Assembly (NCBI RefSeq): GCF_031128465.2
Contig: NZ_CP155618.1
Coordinates: 62,001 to 126,000, forward strand
Origin: Mariniflexile litorale
GTDB taxonomy: Bacteria > Bacteroidota > Bacteroidia > Flavobacteriales > Flavobacteriaceae
Length of the DNA stretch: 64,000 nucleotides
Direction of reading: 5' to 3'
Below, piece by piece: positions 52,248-62,900 of this stretch; position 1 is the first letter of the stretch, and each line of letters starts with the position of its first letter. Under the pieces are notes generated by a model. It was given only the letters and a program-made list of their open reading frames with translations, ran no database searches and was not told the origin of the DNA. Both the position numbers and the translations under genes were made by a program.

Positions 52248-55200
52248 ATGAAAAAAACCAAACAAACAAAAGAAACACCATTGCTGACTATGGTGTCTTT
52301 GAAGCGCAAAAAAGAAAGACACAAAATTGCTATTATGTTAGGAATTATAATTTTTTGTCTTATTCAAACTAATGCTTTTGCTTTTTATCAGCAAAATGAT
52401 CAAATTGTTATTACTGGAATTGTTACTGACTCTAAAGGAATTCCATTACCTGGAGTTAATGTTTCTGAAAAGAATACAAACAATGGTGCCATTACCGATT
52501 TTGATGGTAATTTTACTATTAAAGTATCTTCTCAAAATTCAGTATTAGTTTTTTCTTATGTTAGTTTAAAAACATTAGAAATAACTGTTGGACAAAATAC
52601 GAAACTTAATATTCAACTTGAAAACGATCCTCAATCATTAGATGAGGTGGTTTTAGTGGGTTATGGTAGCCAAAAAAGAATAAGTGTCGTAGGAGCACAA
52701 TCTACTATTAAACCTCAAGAACTTAAACAACCTGTAGCTAATATTAGCACTATGCTTGCAGGTAGAGTTGCCGGATTAACAGGTGTGCAACGTGATGGTT
52801 TACCTGGGTATGATGGTGCCGACATTTGGATACGTGGTATTTCTTCTTTTGGAAACGCAAAGCCCTTGGTATTAGTCGATGGGGTGGAGAGGTCCTTAGA
52901 TAATTTAAATCCAAATGATATTTCATCTTTCACAATACTAAAAGACGCATCAGCAACTGCTGTTTATGGTATTCGTGGTGCAAATGGAGTTATTCTTATA
53001 GAAACAAAAAAAGGCACATTAGGCAAACCCAAAGTTACAGTAGACTATAATGAAGGTGTTACTTTTTTCACCAAAGTACCTGAACTAGCCAATGGAGAGA
53101 CCTATATGAGGTTAGCTAATGAGGCTCTAACTACTCGTGGTCAAATACCTAGATACTCAGAAGAGTATATTCAAAATACCGTTAATAAAGTAGATCCATT
53201 TTTATATCCCGATGTGGATTGGATAGATGCTGTGTTTAATGACTTTGGTAGAAATCGTCAAGGTTTTGTTAACGTATCTGGTGGTTCTGAAGATGCAGTA
53301 TATTATGTATCTGTTGGGTATTATGATGAAACGGGGTTGTTTGTTACAGATGGGTTTGAGGATTACGATTCTGACACTAGATTTAAACGTTATAATTTTA
53401 CATCAAATTTAACGGTAGATATTACAAAAACCACTAAAGCTCATGTAGGTGTACAAGGTTATGTATCCGATGGCACTTATCCTGGTGCAGGAGTTGGATC
53501 CGTTTTTAGTGCTGCTATGGAAGCTCCTCCTGTGGTTTATCCAGTTCTATATCCTGGAGGCTTTGTTCCAGGGAGAAGCTCGAATGGAGGGCTAAGAAAC
53601 CCTTATGCTGATGTGGCACGTAGAGGATATCAAAATCAAATAAAAAACAACTTAAACTCAAATTTACGTTTAACTCAACAATTAAATTTTTTAACAGAAG
53701 GTTTGTCATGGACTGGTATGTTTGCTTTTGATACTTATAATCAGCAATACATAACGAGAAATAAAAGAGAAACAACCTATTTTGTAGATGAAAATTTCCC
53801 ATACACTGAAGATGGAGAATTGTTGCTGAATGAAACCTATCTAGGGCAAAATTATTTAGGATATGACAGAAGTAATGGAGGTAATAGAAAGTTCTATATA
53901 GAAACATCCTTTAGTTACAATCGTGATTTTGATAAACATTCGATTAGCGGTTTATTTTTATATAATCAGTCTGATTACGTTGATGCTTTTGCTGGAGATT
54001 TTATAGGCTCTATTCCCTTTAGAAATAGAGGTGTTGCAGGTCGAGCTACTTATGCTTATGACGATAAATACTTCTTTGAAGTTAATGCAGGTTACAACGG
54101 TTCTGAAAATTTTGCACCATCAAATCGTTATGGTTTCTTTCCCTCCCTAGCTTTTGGTTGGGTGGCTTCAAATGAGAAGTTTTTTGAGCCAATAAGCAAT
54201 ACTATTAGTTATTTAAAAATTAGATATTCTGATGGGCTTGTAGGTGATGAATCTGGAGCTGGTAGATTTGCTTATCTTGATAGAGTGGATCAAGCTGGAG
54301 GCTTTGGATATACTTTTGGTGAAAATGCCACGGGTCAAGATGGTATTCGTGAAACTTATTATGGTGTAGATGTTGCTTGGTCTGAATCAAGAAAGCAAGA
54401 TTTAGGTATTGAGATGAATCTATTTGACAACAAACTTCAACTTATTTTTGATGTATTTAAAGAACATACAGAAGGAGCATTCCTCCGTAGAAGAGATTTG
54501 CCTAATTATTTAGGGCTTACCGGAGATCCTTATGGAAACCTAGGAATTGTGGAGAATAAAGGTTTTGATGGAAGTATTAACTTTAGTAATTCTTTTGGAG
54601 ACTTTAATCTAGGATTTAGAGGTACCTTCTCGTATAACAGAAATAACATTCTTAAAAATGGAGATCCAAAACAACTTTACGATTGGCAAGACCGTATAGG
54701 GACTCCATTATTAGCAATATATGGCTTAGAAGCATTAGGATTGTATTCTCTTGACGACGATTCTAACGGTGATGGTTTCATTACTTCAGATGATGGTGAT
54801 TTTCCAGAACAGTTTGGTCAAATAATGCCTGGAGATATTAGATATAGAGACCTTAATGAGGATGGTAAAATTGACTCTTATGACCAAAAAGAAATTGGGC
54901 AAGGAGATGTTCCTGCACTTACCTATGGGTTTGGGGTCACGGTAGAATGTAAAGGTTTGGATATTAGTTTATTTTTTCAGGGACAGAATGAAGCCGATAG
55001 AATAATAAACGGAGGAGGTATTAGACCATTTGATGGTGGTGGTGGTACTACAAACCTTTATGCCATAGCCGAGGACAGATGGACACCTGAAAATGATAAT
55101 TCAAACGTTTTTTACCCAAGGTTGTCTTTTGGAGATACTGGTATAGGTCAAAATAACAATTCTCAAACGAGTACTTGGTGGTTGAGAGATATTGACTTTT

Positions 55201-55409
55201 TAAGGTTAAAAACTGCTGAAATAGGCTATTCATTCCCAGAAAAGTTTTCTAGCAAATTTGGAATAGAAAACACACGAATATACATGCGGGGAACAAACTT
55301 ATTTACCTTAAGCAAATTTGATCTTTGGGATCCAGAATTAAATACTAGTAATGGAGCAACTTATCCTAATATTTCAGTAATATCTTTTGGTTTTAACGTA
55401 TTATTTTAA
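52248..55409 (+). CDS. SusC/RagA-type TonB-linked outer-membrane transporter
   Basis: 1053 residues. An extended basic N-terminus precedes the signal sequence (cleavage near TNAFAF, about 45). The carboxypeptidase-regulatory-like domain (about 53-135, VITGIVTDSKGIPLPGVNVSEK) is followed by the TonB box and plug (about 140-260, DEVVLVGYG...RISVVGAQS; VLVDGVERSLDNLNPNDI; ASATAVYGIRGANGVILI). A 22-strand barrel runs to the C-terminal FGFNVLF. With the following SusD it imports glycan fragments using TonB energy. The first ~150 residues are nearly identical to those of the second SusC at 59933, whereas the barrels differ. Confidence 0.95.
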   Translation: MKKTKQTKETPLLTMVSLKRKKERHKIAIMLGIIIFCLIQTNAFAFYQQNDQIVITGIVTDSKGIPLPGVNVSEKNTNNGAITDFDGNFTIKVSSQNSVLVFSYVSLKTLEITVGQNTKLNIQLENDPQSLDEVVLVGYGSQKRISVVGAQSTIKPQELKQPVANISTMLAGRVAGLTGVQRDGLPGYDGADIWIRGISSFGNAKPLVLVDGVERSLDNLNPNDISSFTILKDASATAVYGIRGANGVILIETKKGTLGKPKVTVDYNEGVTFFTKVPELANGETYMRLANEALTTRGQIPRYSEEYIQNTVNKVDPFLYPDVDWIDAVFNDFGRNRQGFVNVSGGSEDAVYYVSVGYYDETGLFVTDGFEDYDSDTRFKRYNFTSNLTVDITKTTKAHVGVQGYVSDGTYPGAGVGSVFSAAMEAPPVVYPVLYPGGFVPGRSSNGGLRNPYADVARRGYQNQIKNNLNSNLRLTQQLNFLTEGLSWTGMFAFDTYNQQYITRNKRETTYFVDENFPYTEDGELLLNETYLGQNYLGYDRSNGGNRKFYIETSFSYNRDFDKHSISGLFLYNQSDYVDAFAGDFIGSIPFRNRGVAGRATYAYDDKYFFEVNAGYNGSENFAPSNRYGFFPSLAFGWVASNEKFFEPISNTISYLKIRYSDGLVGDESGAGRFAYLDRVDQAGGFGYTFGENATGQDGIRETYYGVDVAWSESRKQDLGIEMNLFDNKLQLIFDVFKEHTEGAFLRRRDLPNYLGLTGDPYGNLGIVENKGFDGSINFSNSFGDFNLGFRGTFSYNRNNILKNGDPKQLYDWQDRIGTPLLAIYGLEALGLYSLDDDSNGDGFITSDDGDFPEQFGQIMPGDIRYRDLNEDGKIDSYDQKEIGQGDVPALTYGFGVTVECKGLDISLFFQGQNEADRIINGGGIRPFDGGGGTTNLYAIAEDRWTPENDNSNVFYPRLSFGDTGIGQNNNSQTSTWWLRDIDFLRLKTAEIGYSFPEKFSSKFGIENTRIYMRGTNLFTLSKFDLWDPELNTSNGATYPNISVISFGFNVLF

Positions 55410-55419
55410 AAAAAATATC

Positions 55420-57219
55420 ATGAAAAAAATAGTATTAACAATTTTAGTATTAACAGCAGTATCATGCAACGATGATTTTTTTGATCAAGTACCAGACGAT
55501 CGACTAACTTTTGAAGAAACATTCTCCAAAAAGAACACTGCAGAAATGTATTTAACATCTGTTTATAACCATATGCCTAGTAATTTCGATCAACGTTACT
55601 CGGCAAGTAATTCAGTTCCCGCAACTGGTGGTTCTGATGAAGGAGAGTATATATGGTCCTTTCATTTAGGTAATTACTTCAATATAGGTGACTGGAACCC
55701 AACAACACAGCATGTAAGTACTTTATGGTCTAACTTTTATAGAGCAATTCGGTCTGCATCAACTTTCATACAAAATATTGATCAATGTCAAGATTGTACT
55801 CCAACTGATATAGAAAAATATATAGCTGAAGCAAAAGTACTCAGAGGCTTCTATTATTATAATCTCATAAGACTATATGGTCCTGTTATAATTATGCCAG
55901 AAATACCCGTAGAAGCAGATGCCGATTTAACAACTTTAGGACTAAGAAGAAATACTTTAGAAGAATGTGTAAATTATATAATTAGTGATTTAGATCAAGG
56001 AATTGCAGTATTGCGTAAATATAACCAAGGAAGTGACGATGTAGGTAGAATGGATGACCCGTTTGCTATGGCAATTAAAGAAAAAACCTTATTATTCTAC
56101 GCAAGTCCTCTATTTAATGGAAATTCTGATTATGCTTCTTTGGTAAATGATGAAGGAGTTTCTTTAATCCCTCAAACAACCGATGTGAATAAATGGAAAT
56201 TGGCAGCTGATGTTGCTAAAGAATTTATTAACACCTATGTACCTAAAACCTTTTCTCTTTATAGAGAATACGACTCAAATGGCACATATAGTCCATATAT
56301 GTCTTGTAGAAACGTAATGCTAAAAGATTTTAATTCAGAAATGATTTATTCAAGAATACGTGGTGGTAACTCTCATTTTTACGAATGTACACCCTATCAT
56401 ATTGGTTACCCTGCTGAGGTACGAGGAGGAGGAGGTTTGAGTCCTACCCAAGAAATGGTTGATGCCTATTTTATGGCTAATGGACGTTCAATAGATGATC
56501 CTGCATCTGGTTATCAGGAAACAGGGTTTACAGATTATCAAGCGCCTTTTGACTTTGAATCCAGATCCACATTTAATCAATGGGTAGGTAGAGAGCCAAG
56601 ATTTTATGTAGGAATTACATATAATAATAGTTTATGGATTGATAGAACATATGGAAACGTTGTTACAACAATGTGGTTCGCTGGTAATTCAGGAAAACAG
56701 GTGGGAGCAAATGATTACCCTCCAACCGGTTATTTAATAAGAAAGTTTGTACCCGCTGAATATTGGAAAAATGCTGGAGGTAGAACAACAATTCCTTATT
56801 TAAGACTTGCAGAAATTTATTTAGATTATGCTGAAGCTTTAAATGAATACGACCCAGGAAATTTAGATATTTTAAAATATTTAAACATTATAAGGGAAAG
56901 AGCTGGTATAGCATTATATGGTGAAGATTTAATTGCTCCTGCAAACCAAACAGAAATGCGCGAAGCCATTAGAAAAGAAAGACGCGTTGAACTCGCTTAC
57001 GAAAGCGTTAGGTATTTCGATGTAAGAAGGTGGAAAATTGCTGAAGATGTTTTAGCTGGACCTTTCCATAGCATGGATATTAATGCTACTAATGAAGCTG
57101 ATTTTTACAAAAAAATAATTTTTGAGCAACGTGTATTTAACAAGAATCATTATTTATGGCCAATACCACAAGATGAACTTAACAGTAACACGGCTTTAAA
57201 ACAAAATCCAGGTTGGTAA
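55420..57219 (+). CDS. SusD/RagB-type surface glycan-binding lipoprotein
   Basis: 599 residues from ATG 55420. The frame opens 33 bp earlier inside the susC end, but the lipoprotein signal MKKIVLTILVLTAVSC begins at 55420. Typical SusD features are the TPR-like N-terminal half (AEAKVLRGFYYYNLIRLYG near 150) and the C-terminal LRLAEIYLDYAEALNEY, RERAGI and KERRVELAYESVRYFDVRRWK, ending LWPIPQDELNSN. It caps the SusC barrel and captures oligosaccharides. It starts 10 bp after the SusC stop. Confidence 0.95.
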   Translation: MKKIVLTILVLTAVSCNDDFFDQVPDDRLTFEETFSKKNTAEMYLTSVYNHMPSNFDQRYSASNSVPATGGSDEGEYIWSFHLGNYFNIGDWNPTTQHVSTLWSNFYRAIRSASTFIQNIDQCQDCTPTDIEKYIAEAKVLRGFYYYNLIRLYGPVIIMPEIPVEADADLTTLGLRRNTLEECVNYIISDLDQGIAVLRKYNQGSDDVGRMDDPFAMAIKEKTLLFYASPLFNGNSDYASLVNDEGVSLIPQTTDVNKWKLAADVAKEFINTYVPKTFSLYREYDSNGTYSPYMSCRNVMLKDFNSEMIYSRIRGGNSHFYECTPYHIGYPAEVRGGGGLSPTQEMVDAYFMANGRSIDDPASGYQETGFTDYQAPFDFESRSTFNQWVGREPRFYVGITYNNSLWIDRTYGNVVTTMWFAGNSGKQVGANDYPPTGYLIRKFVPAEYWKNAGGRTTIPYLRLAEIYLDYAEALNEYDPGNLDILKYLNIIRERAGIALYGEDLIAPANQTEMREAIRKERRVELAYESVRYFDVRRWKIAEDVLAGPFHSMDINATNEADFYKKIIFEQRVFNKNHYLWPIPQDELNSNTALKQNPGW

Positions 57220-57304
57220 TTTATTCATCCAGAGTCAATTTATATTGTGTTAGTTTATCAAGAAGCCTTCTTCATTGAAGCAGGGTTTTTATAAAAAAAT
57301 AAAG

Positions 57305-57442
57305 ATGATAATTTTAAAAATAATGATATTCCCTACTCTACTTATGTTAGTCTTAACTTCTTATGTTAAGATAAATAATAAAGTTTCAGTTGATTATATA
57401 GATAAAACTCCTGGTGAAAATAATTTAAAAAACACAAAATGA
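57305..57442 (+). CDS. Short 45-residue ORF, possible remnant of a secreted GH43-type protein
   Basis: ATG 57305 to TGA 57440-57442, in the spacer between SusD and the discoidin lipoprotein. It begins with a signal-like stretch (MIFPTLLMLVLTSY), then NNKVSVDYIDKTPGENNLKN. The KTPGENN stretch resembles the start of secreted GH43-type enzymes, in which the catalytic domain follows, but here a stop occurs. It may be a vestige, a small exported peptide, or chance. The flanking 57220-57304 and 57443-57485 are AT-rich with nothing recognisable. Confidence 0.3.
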   Translation: MIILKIMIFPTLLMLVLTSYVKINNKVSVDYIDKTPGENNLKNTK

Positions 57443-57485
57443 TATTGCATCATTTTTAAAATAATAATATTAAAATAAAAAAATC

Positions 57486-59300
57486 ATGAAGAAAATTTTA
57501 AATTCTACACTAGTACTGATGGTAACTTTGGTATTATTTTCATGTACAGAAGATGGCTTTAATTTAAAAGGCTATCCAGATTCAGTAATAAATGATGACC
57601 CACCTGGATCTCCTCCAAGAGGTCTTAAAGAAAATTGGAATGGGCATTCAGATGTTTTGAACCGTAAATATTTCGATACCTATTTAGCTGTCTATTATGG
57701 AAATGAAGTAAATCGGGAAATTGAATGGCCATATGCTTTTATAAGCGATTCATGGAAATCTGTCATAAACAATTATGGGGATTTTGGAGATGAAGGAAGT
57801 AGACTTTACGCAGTAATACATGAAGATTTAAGTTCTGAATCTTATATATCAACTTATTTTGATGAAGTATCAAATTTCCAAAGCCTTATAGATATATCTT
57901 TAGAAGGAGCTGAAATAGATACTAATAATAAAGATAGAATAGTATTTCTCATAGAAAATCTTGTAGAAAGTTCAGTAAAAGGGGTTAAAGGAGCCATAGG
58001 AAAAGAACTTTGGAAAGATCAGTTTGCCAAGATTTTTGCATACGATATTTATAAGGACATGGGGCTTGACGCTGACGCTCAACGCATTTACGATGCAGCT
58101 ATAGCCGAAGAAGTATCCTATCCTTCAGCTAATATTTTTTGGTTTAGAGATTGGTTTTTACCATTGTATGAAAATTATAATGGCTCAGTAATTTTTAGTA
58201 ACTTTTTTAAACTACTTTCAGAAAAATACCCCCTAACCGGAAACTCATATTCAAGAGACCTCAATTTAGGAGAAATGATTCACTTTTTTAGTGGTGCCAC
58301 TGGTGAAGATTTACAACCACTAGCAGAAATAGCTTTTGGCTGGAATGATGTATATGAAGAGTTATTGTTTCAAGCTAAAGCAAAATTCCCAGATCTTAAC
58401 TATCCTTTCGATCCTGTTACTGAAGTAATAGATGTAACCAACCAAGGAGTACTTTCAGTAAGTAGAGACAATAATGGAGGGCCAAGCCATAAAGAAGGTT
58501 CTCCAAAAGTTATTGATGCTAGTGTTGATTCAAAATTCTTAGTTGACAAATATCCTAATGAACCTATTTGGATTCAACTACAATATGCTGAACCTGTAGC
58601 TATTAGTCAATATTCAATCTCATCTGCAAATGATGCTCCAGACAGAGACCCTAGAAAATGGGAGTTAACTGGATCAAAGGATGGCATAAACTGGGTTAGT
58701 TTACATACTAAAGAAAACGAAGCCTTTAGTGGCAGGAAGCAAACTAAAACCTACTCATTTTCTAATGAAGAAGAATATAGCTTTTATAGACTACACATTC
58801 ATGAAAATGGTGGTAGTAGCCTTATGCAAGTTTCAGAAATCAGATTTTTCTCAATTCAAGAAATTAGAGAGTTGGATTATACTGGAGATGCTACTTTAAC
58901 GGTAAGTACAGAAAATATAAATGGTTCTGATGGAGCAGAAGGATCACTTAAAGCAGTAGATGGGGATGTAGAAACAAAATTTCTTGTTGATTTTTCAGGT
59001 TCTCTGTGGATGCAACAAGAATTAGCTGAAGCTAAAGTAATAACCCGGTATACAATCACTTCAGCTGATTCTGCAGTTGATAGAGATCTCAAAACTTGGG
59101 AGTTTCAAGCTTCTAATGACGGAAGCGCATGGGAAACATTAGATACACAAACAGACCAGAGCTTCCCAAACCGGCGTCAAACAATAACCTTCCCAATTTC
59201 TAACAACACAGAGTATCTGTATTACAGGATAAGTATTAGCGAGAATAATGGAGGTAGTTCTATACAATTAAGTGAGTGGAGATTAATAGGGCCCAGATAA
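57486..59300 (+). CDS. Lipoprotein with two F5/8 type C (discoidin) domains
   Basis: 604 residues. The lipoprotein signal ends VLFSC (Cys20). Residues about 50-310 form a helical, Trp- and Tyr-rich domain (with NIFWFRDWFLPLYENYNGS and GEMIHFFSGATGEDLQ). It is faintly like basic secretory protein-type domains but without an HExxH zinc motif. Two tandem F5/8 type C domains follow (about 320-460 and 465-604), each with a KVIDxxVDxKFLVD-like and RKWELxGSxDGxxW-like pattern. Such domains bind glycans. The protein is probably a surface glycan-binding component of the locus. A strong terminator follows. Confidence 0.82.
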   Translation: MKKILNSTLVLMVTLVLFSCTEDGFNLKGYPDSVINDDPPGSPPRGLKENWNGHSDVLNRKYFDTYLAVYYGNEVNREIEWPYAFISDSWKSVINNYGDFGDEGSRLYAVIHEDLSSESYISTYFDEVSNFQSLIDISLEGAEIDTNNKDRIVFLIENLVESSVKGVKGAIGKELWKDQFAKIFAYDIYKDMGLDADAQRIYDAAIAEEVSYPSANIFWFRDWFLPLYENYNGSVIFSNFFKLLSEKYPLTGNSYSRDLNLGEMIHFFSGATGEDLQPLAEIAFGWNDVYEELLFQAKAKFPDLNYPFDPVTEVIDVTNQGVLSVSRDNNGGPSHKEGSPKVIDASVDSKFLVDKYPNEPIWIQLQYAEPVAISQYSISSANDAPDRDPRKWELTGSKDGINWVSLHTKENEAFSGRKQTKTYSFSNEEEYSFYRLHIHENGGSSLMQVSEIRFFSIQEIRELDYTGDATLTVSTENINGSDGAEGSLKAVDGDVETKFLVDFSGSLWMQQELAEAKVITRYTITSADSAVDRDLKTWEFQASNDGSAWETLDTQTDQSFPNRRQTITFPISNNTEYLYYRISISENNGGSSIQLSEWRLIGPR

Positions 59301-59310
59301 AATCCCTTAG

Positions 59311-59348
59311 AAAAAACCATCGGTTATAATAATCGATGGTTTTTTTAT
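59311..59348 (+). terminator. Intrinsic terminator ending the first susC operon
   Basis: AAAAAACCATCG (59311-59322) pairs with CGATGGTTTTTT (59334-59345) around an AT-rich loop, continuing into T to 59347. It lies 10 bp after the discoidin gene's stop. Confidence 0.85.
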
Positions 59349-59353
59349 TAATT

Positions 59354-59369
59354 AACTAAATCGTTTTGT
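59354..59369. promoter_or_regulatory. Degenerate LacI-type half-operator
   Basis: AACTAAATCG is intact, but the right half reads TTTTGT instead of ATTTAGT. It lies directly after the terminator, some 500 bp before the second full operator; it may be an auxiliary site or a relic. The rest of 59370-59869 is AT-rich DNA in which I see no gene. Confidence 0.3.
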
Positions 59370-59869
59370 TTATTTAAAAAAAATAAGACAATCATTAATT
59401 TCAAAATATTTTGTTTTGCTACTTAAAACTAAATTTTAATAGTAGTCATTAGAAAAAAGGAGATGCTCCTTTTAGTGATAATACTAAGCTAAAATCGTCT
59501 GGAAAAGTAACAATCTTCAGTACAGACGCATTTTTGATTTAAACAATACAATCTAAAAAAAAATTGGATTTTAAAACTTCGTTAAAACAGCAATGTCATT
59601 ATTTATCAAATAATGACAACAAAATTGAATCTAAATTTATTTTACTTCGCTTTTATCAATAAAAAATATTCTTCCTTTTTTAGTGATTATTTAATACAGC
59701 TAACTACACTTATTTTTTGAGTTTTATTCAATTTGCTATTTAAGTATATTAAGACCTAAAATAAGGTAAACAATAAATTTAGCTTAGTGACAGAAGTGAA
59801 ATTTTTATTTAACATAAAAATAATGTAATTAAATAATTAATAGTTTGTTAGTTGCAATAAAGTTAATAT

Positions 59870-59905
59870 ATTTACAATTAACTAAATCGATTTAGCTAAT
59901 TGTAA
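59870..59905. promoter_or_regulatory. 36-bp palindromic operator at the second susC promoter
   Basis: Symmetric at 17 of 18 pairs (mismatch 59880/59895), with the same core and ends as the operator at 52186. The upstream promoter sequence (about 59833-59875) is also nearly the same. The ATG is 28 bp beyond. Confidence 0.75.
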
Positions 59906-59932
59906 ATAATAACTAAACAAAACTATTAACTA

Positions 59933-62900
59933 ATGAAAAAAACAGAACAAATAAAAGAAACACCATCACTAGCTATGATGTCTTTGAAGCGTAAAAAAAA
60001 AAGATATAAGATTTCGGCTATTTTAGGATTTTTAATTTTTTGTCTTACTCAAACTAATGCTTTTGCTTTTTATTTGCAAAGTAACCCTATTGTAATTACT
60101 GGAATTGTAACAGATTCTGAAGGGATTCCTTTGCCAGGAACTAATGTATCAGAAAAGAATACAAACAATGGCGCTATTACCGATTTTGATGGTAATTTCA
60201 CTATAAAAGTATCATCTCAAAATTCAATATTAGTTTTTTCTTATGTTAGCTTGAAAACAGTAGAAATTACAGTTGGACTACAAACAAGAATTAATGTGGT
60301 ACTTGAAGAAGATAACCAAAAACTTGACGAAATAGTACTTATCGGTTATGGTAGTCAGCAAAGAAAAGCAGTATCTACTGCTGTCACCAAAGTAAAATCT
60401 AATGACTTTAATCAAGGTGTCGTTTCATCTCCTTTAGATTTAATACAAGGTAAAGTCGCTGGCCTACAAATTACCCGTCCTAGTGGCAACAATCCTAACT
60501 CGAGTGTAGCTATACAACTAAGAGGTATTACTTCCTTAACTGGTTCTTCTTCTCCGTTAATAGTTATTGATGGTGTTCCAGGAGGAAACTTAGATCTCCT
60601 TCAGCAAAATGACATTGAATCCTTTGACGTTTTAAAAGATGGTGCAGCTGCTGCAATTTATGGTACACGTGGTACAAATGGAGTTATTTTAATTACGACT
60701 AAAAAAGGAAAGAAAGGACAAAGTAGCTTTAATTATTCTACATTCTTGTCAAAAGACTATGTAAATACTAAGCCTAACTTTTTATCAGCTGATGAATTTC
60801 GCCAAGCCATAACTGATGGTATTATCAGTGCTGATAATGATTTGGGTTCATCTACAGATATATTTGATGAATTAGTAAATGAATCTAATTTAACACAATA
60901 TCACAACTTTGTAGCTTCCGGCGGAAGTGAAACAGGTACTTATAGAGCATCTATTTATTATAAAGACTCCCAGGGCATTGCTTTAGAGAATGGACGTGAA
61001 GAATTTGGTGTTAGAGGTAGCTTCAACCAATCGGGCTTAAATGATAAATTTGAATTTGCTTCTAGTGTTGGCGTAAATATCAACGATGCTAATCTTTTAG
61101 GCGGGGGTCAATTTGGTATTGTAACAGATTGGAATCCTACCGCTCCTATTTTTGCAGAACCAGGAGGAGATCTCAATAATGAAGGTCTGTATGGTTATTA
61201 TCAACCTGTAAATGGTTATAATCCCTTTTCAGAATATAAGAATCGCATAAATCAAAGAAAACAACTTACCTTTTCTGGTGATATAAAATTAAGTTATGAA
61301 TTTATACCTGGTTTTGTCGCATCTATATTTGGCTCGTACCAAAGAAATTCATGGGATGATAGACGTTATAGATCTACCCAAGATTATGCCCAATATAATT
61401 CCGGAAGTGAATATAAAGGCACAGGATATGCCTACAAGGGAAATCACTTAGATTTTACCAAAACGCTTGAACCTACAATAGTCTATAATAAAGATTTTGG
61501 TGATAGCTTCTTTGAATTTTTAGGAGGATATAGTTACCAATATGCCACTACTGAAAATTATTCTGTAGATAATAGTGGTTTTTATACAGATGGTTTTCAG
61601 GATTGGAACCTTGGAGCAGGTAATGCTATTACTGATGAATTACTTCCCGATCCAAATCTTTCTAGCTTTAAAGAAGATAATACGTTGATTGCTTATTTTT
61701 CAAGATTGAGCTATAATTATAAAGATCGTTATTTTTTACAGGCTTCTGTTAGACATGAGGGATCGTCCAGATTTGGAGCAAACAATAAGTGGGCAACTTT
61801 TCCTGCAATTTCTGGAGCATGGGTGATCTCAGATGAGATGTTTATGAAAAATGTTGACTTTGTAAAAAATTTAAAACTTAGAGCAGGTTATGGTGTGACT
61901 GGTAATCAAGGTATTCCCAATTATCAATCTATTGTAACACTGGGTACTGGAGGTAAATATCCAATTTTTGTTGGAAATGCAATTGACCCTACTTATTTTC
62001 AAACATATGGTCCTGTTAAAAACCCCAATCCCAATCTTAAATGGGAAACAAAAAAAGAATTTAACATAGGTTTAGATTTTGGAACGTTTTCGAACAGATT
62101 AACTGGTTCCATAGATATATACTCAAGAAAAACAGAAGATTTACTTTTAAACTATGATGTGCCACAACCTCCATTTGTTCAAAGTAGTATTTATACAAAC
62201 GTAGGTGATATAAAAAACAAAGGGTTAGAATTAAGTCTTAGTTATCGTATTATTAACAAAGGAGATTTTTCATGGACTGCTGATTTTGTAGGAAGTTATC
62301 AAACCAATGAGTTGAGTAAATTATCTAATCAGATTTTTGCTGCTGAGGAATTATTTGGTGGAAACATTGGAAACCCAGGGAACTTAGGCAATGCTATTAG
62401 AAACACAGAAGGTGGTCCTATCGGAAATTTTTATGGCAAACGCTTTGCTGGATTTACAGCGGATGGCAAATGGTTATTTCATAAGGCAGATGGAACTATT
62501 GGAGGTGTGAGTGATATGGTAGATGAAGACAAAGAAATAATAGGCAATGGTTTACCTAAATACTACGCTTCTTTCACAAACACTTTTAAATATAAAAACT
62601 TGGATTTAACTATTTTCTTTAGAGGTAAATTCAAGTATGATATCTTAAATACTGTAGATATGTTTTATGGTAACCAAAATCTGAAGCCAGGCATACTCAC
62701 TTCAGCATTAGGGCAATATAGCCAGATTAGCCAAGCACCTCAATATTCAGATTATTATTTGGAAAGTGGTGATTTCATCAAATTAGATAATATAACCTTA
62801 GGTTACAATTTTAATTTACCAGACAAAAGTCCAATTACTGGTCTGCGTATTTTTGGTAGTGCAAGGAACTTAGCAACTTTTACTGGATATACTGGTAGAG

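Noticed and set aside
55387-55419. SusD gene overlapping the end of susC
   Set aside because: The overlap arises from an ATG within the susC frame end; the lipoprotein signal requires the start at 55420.
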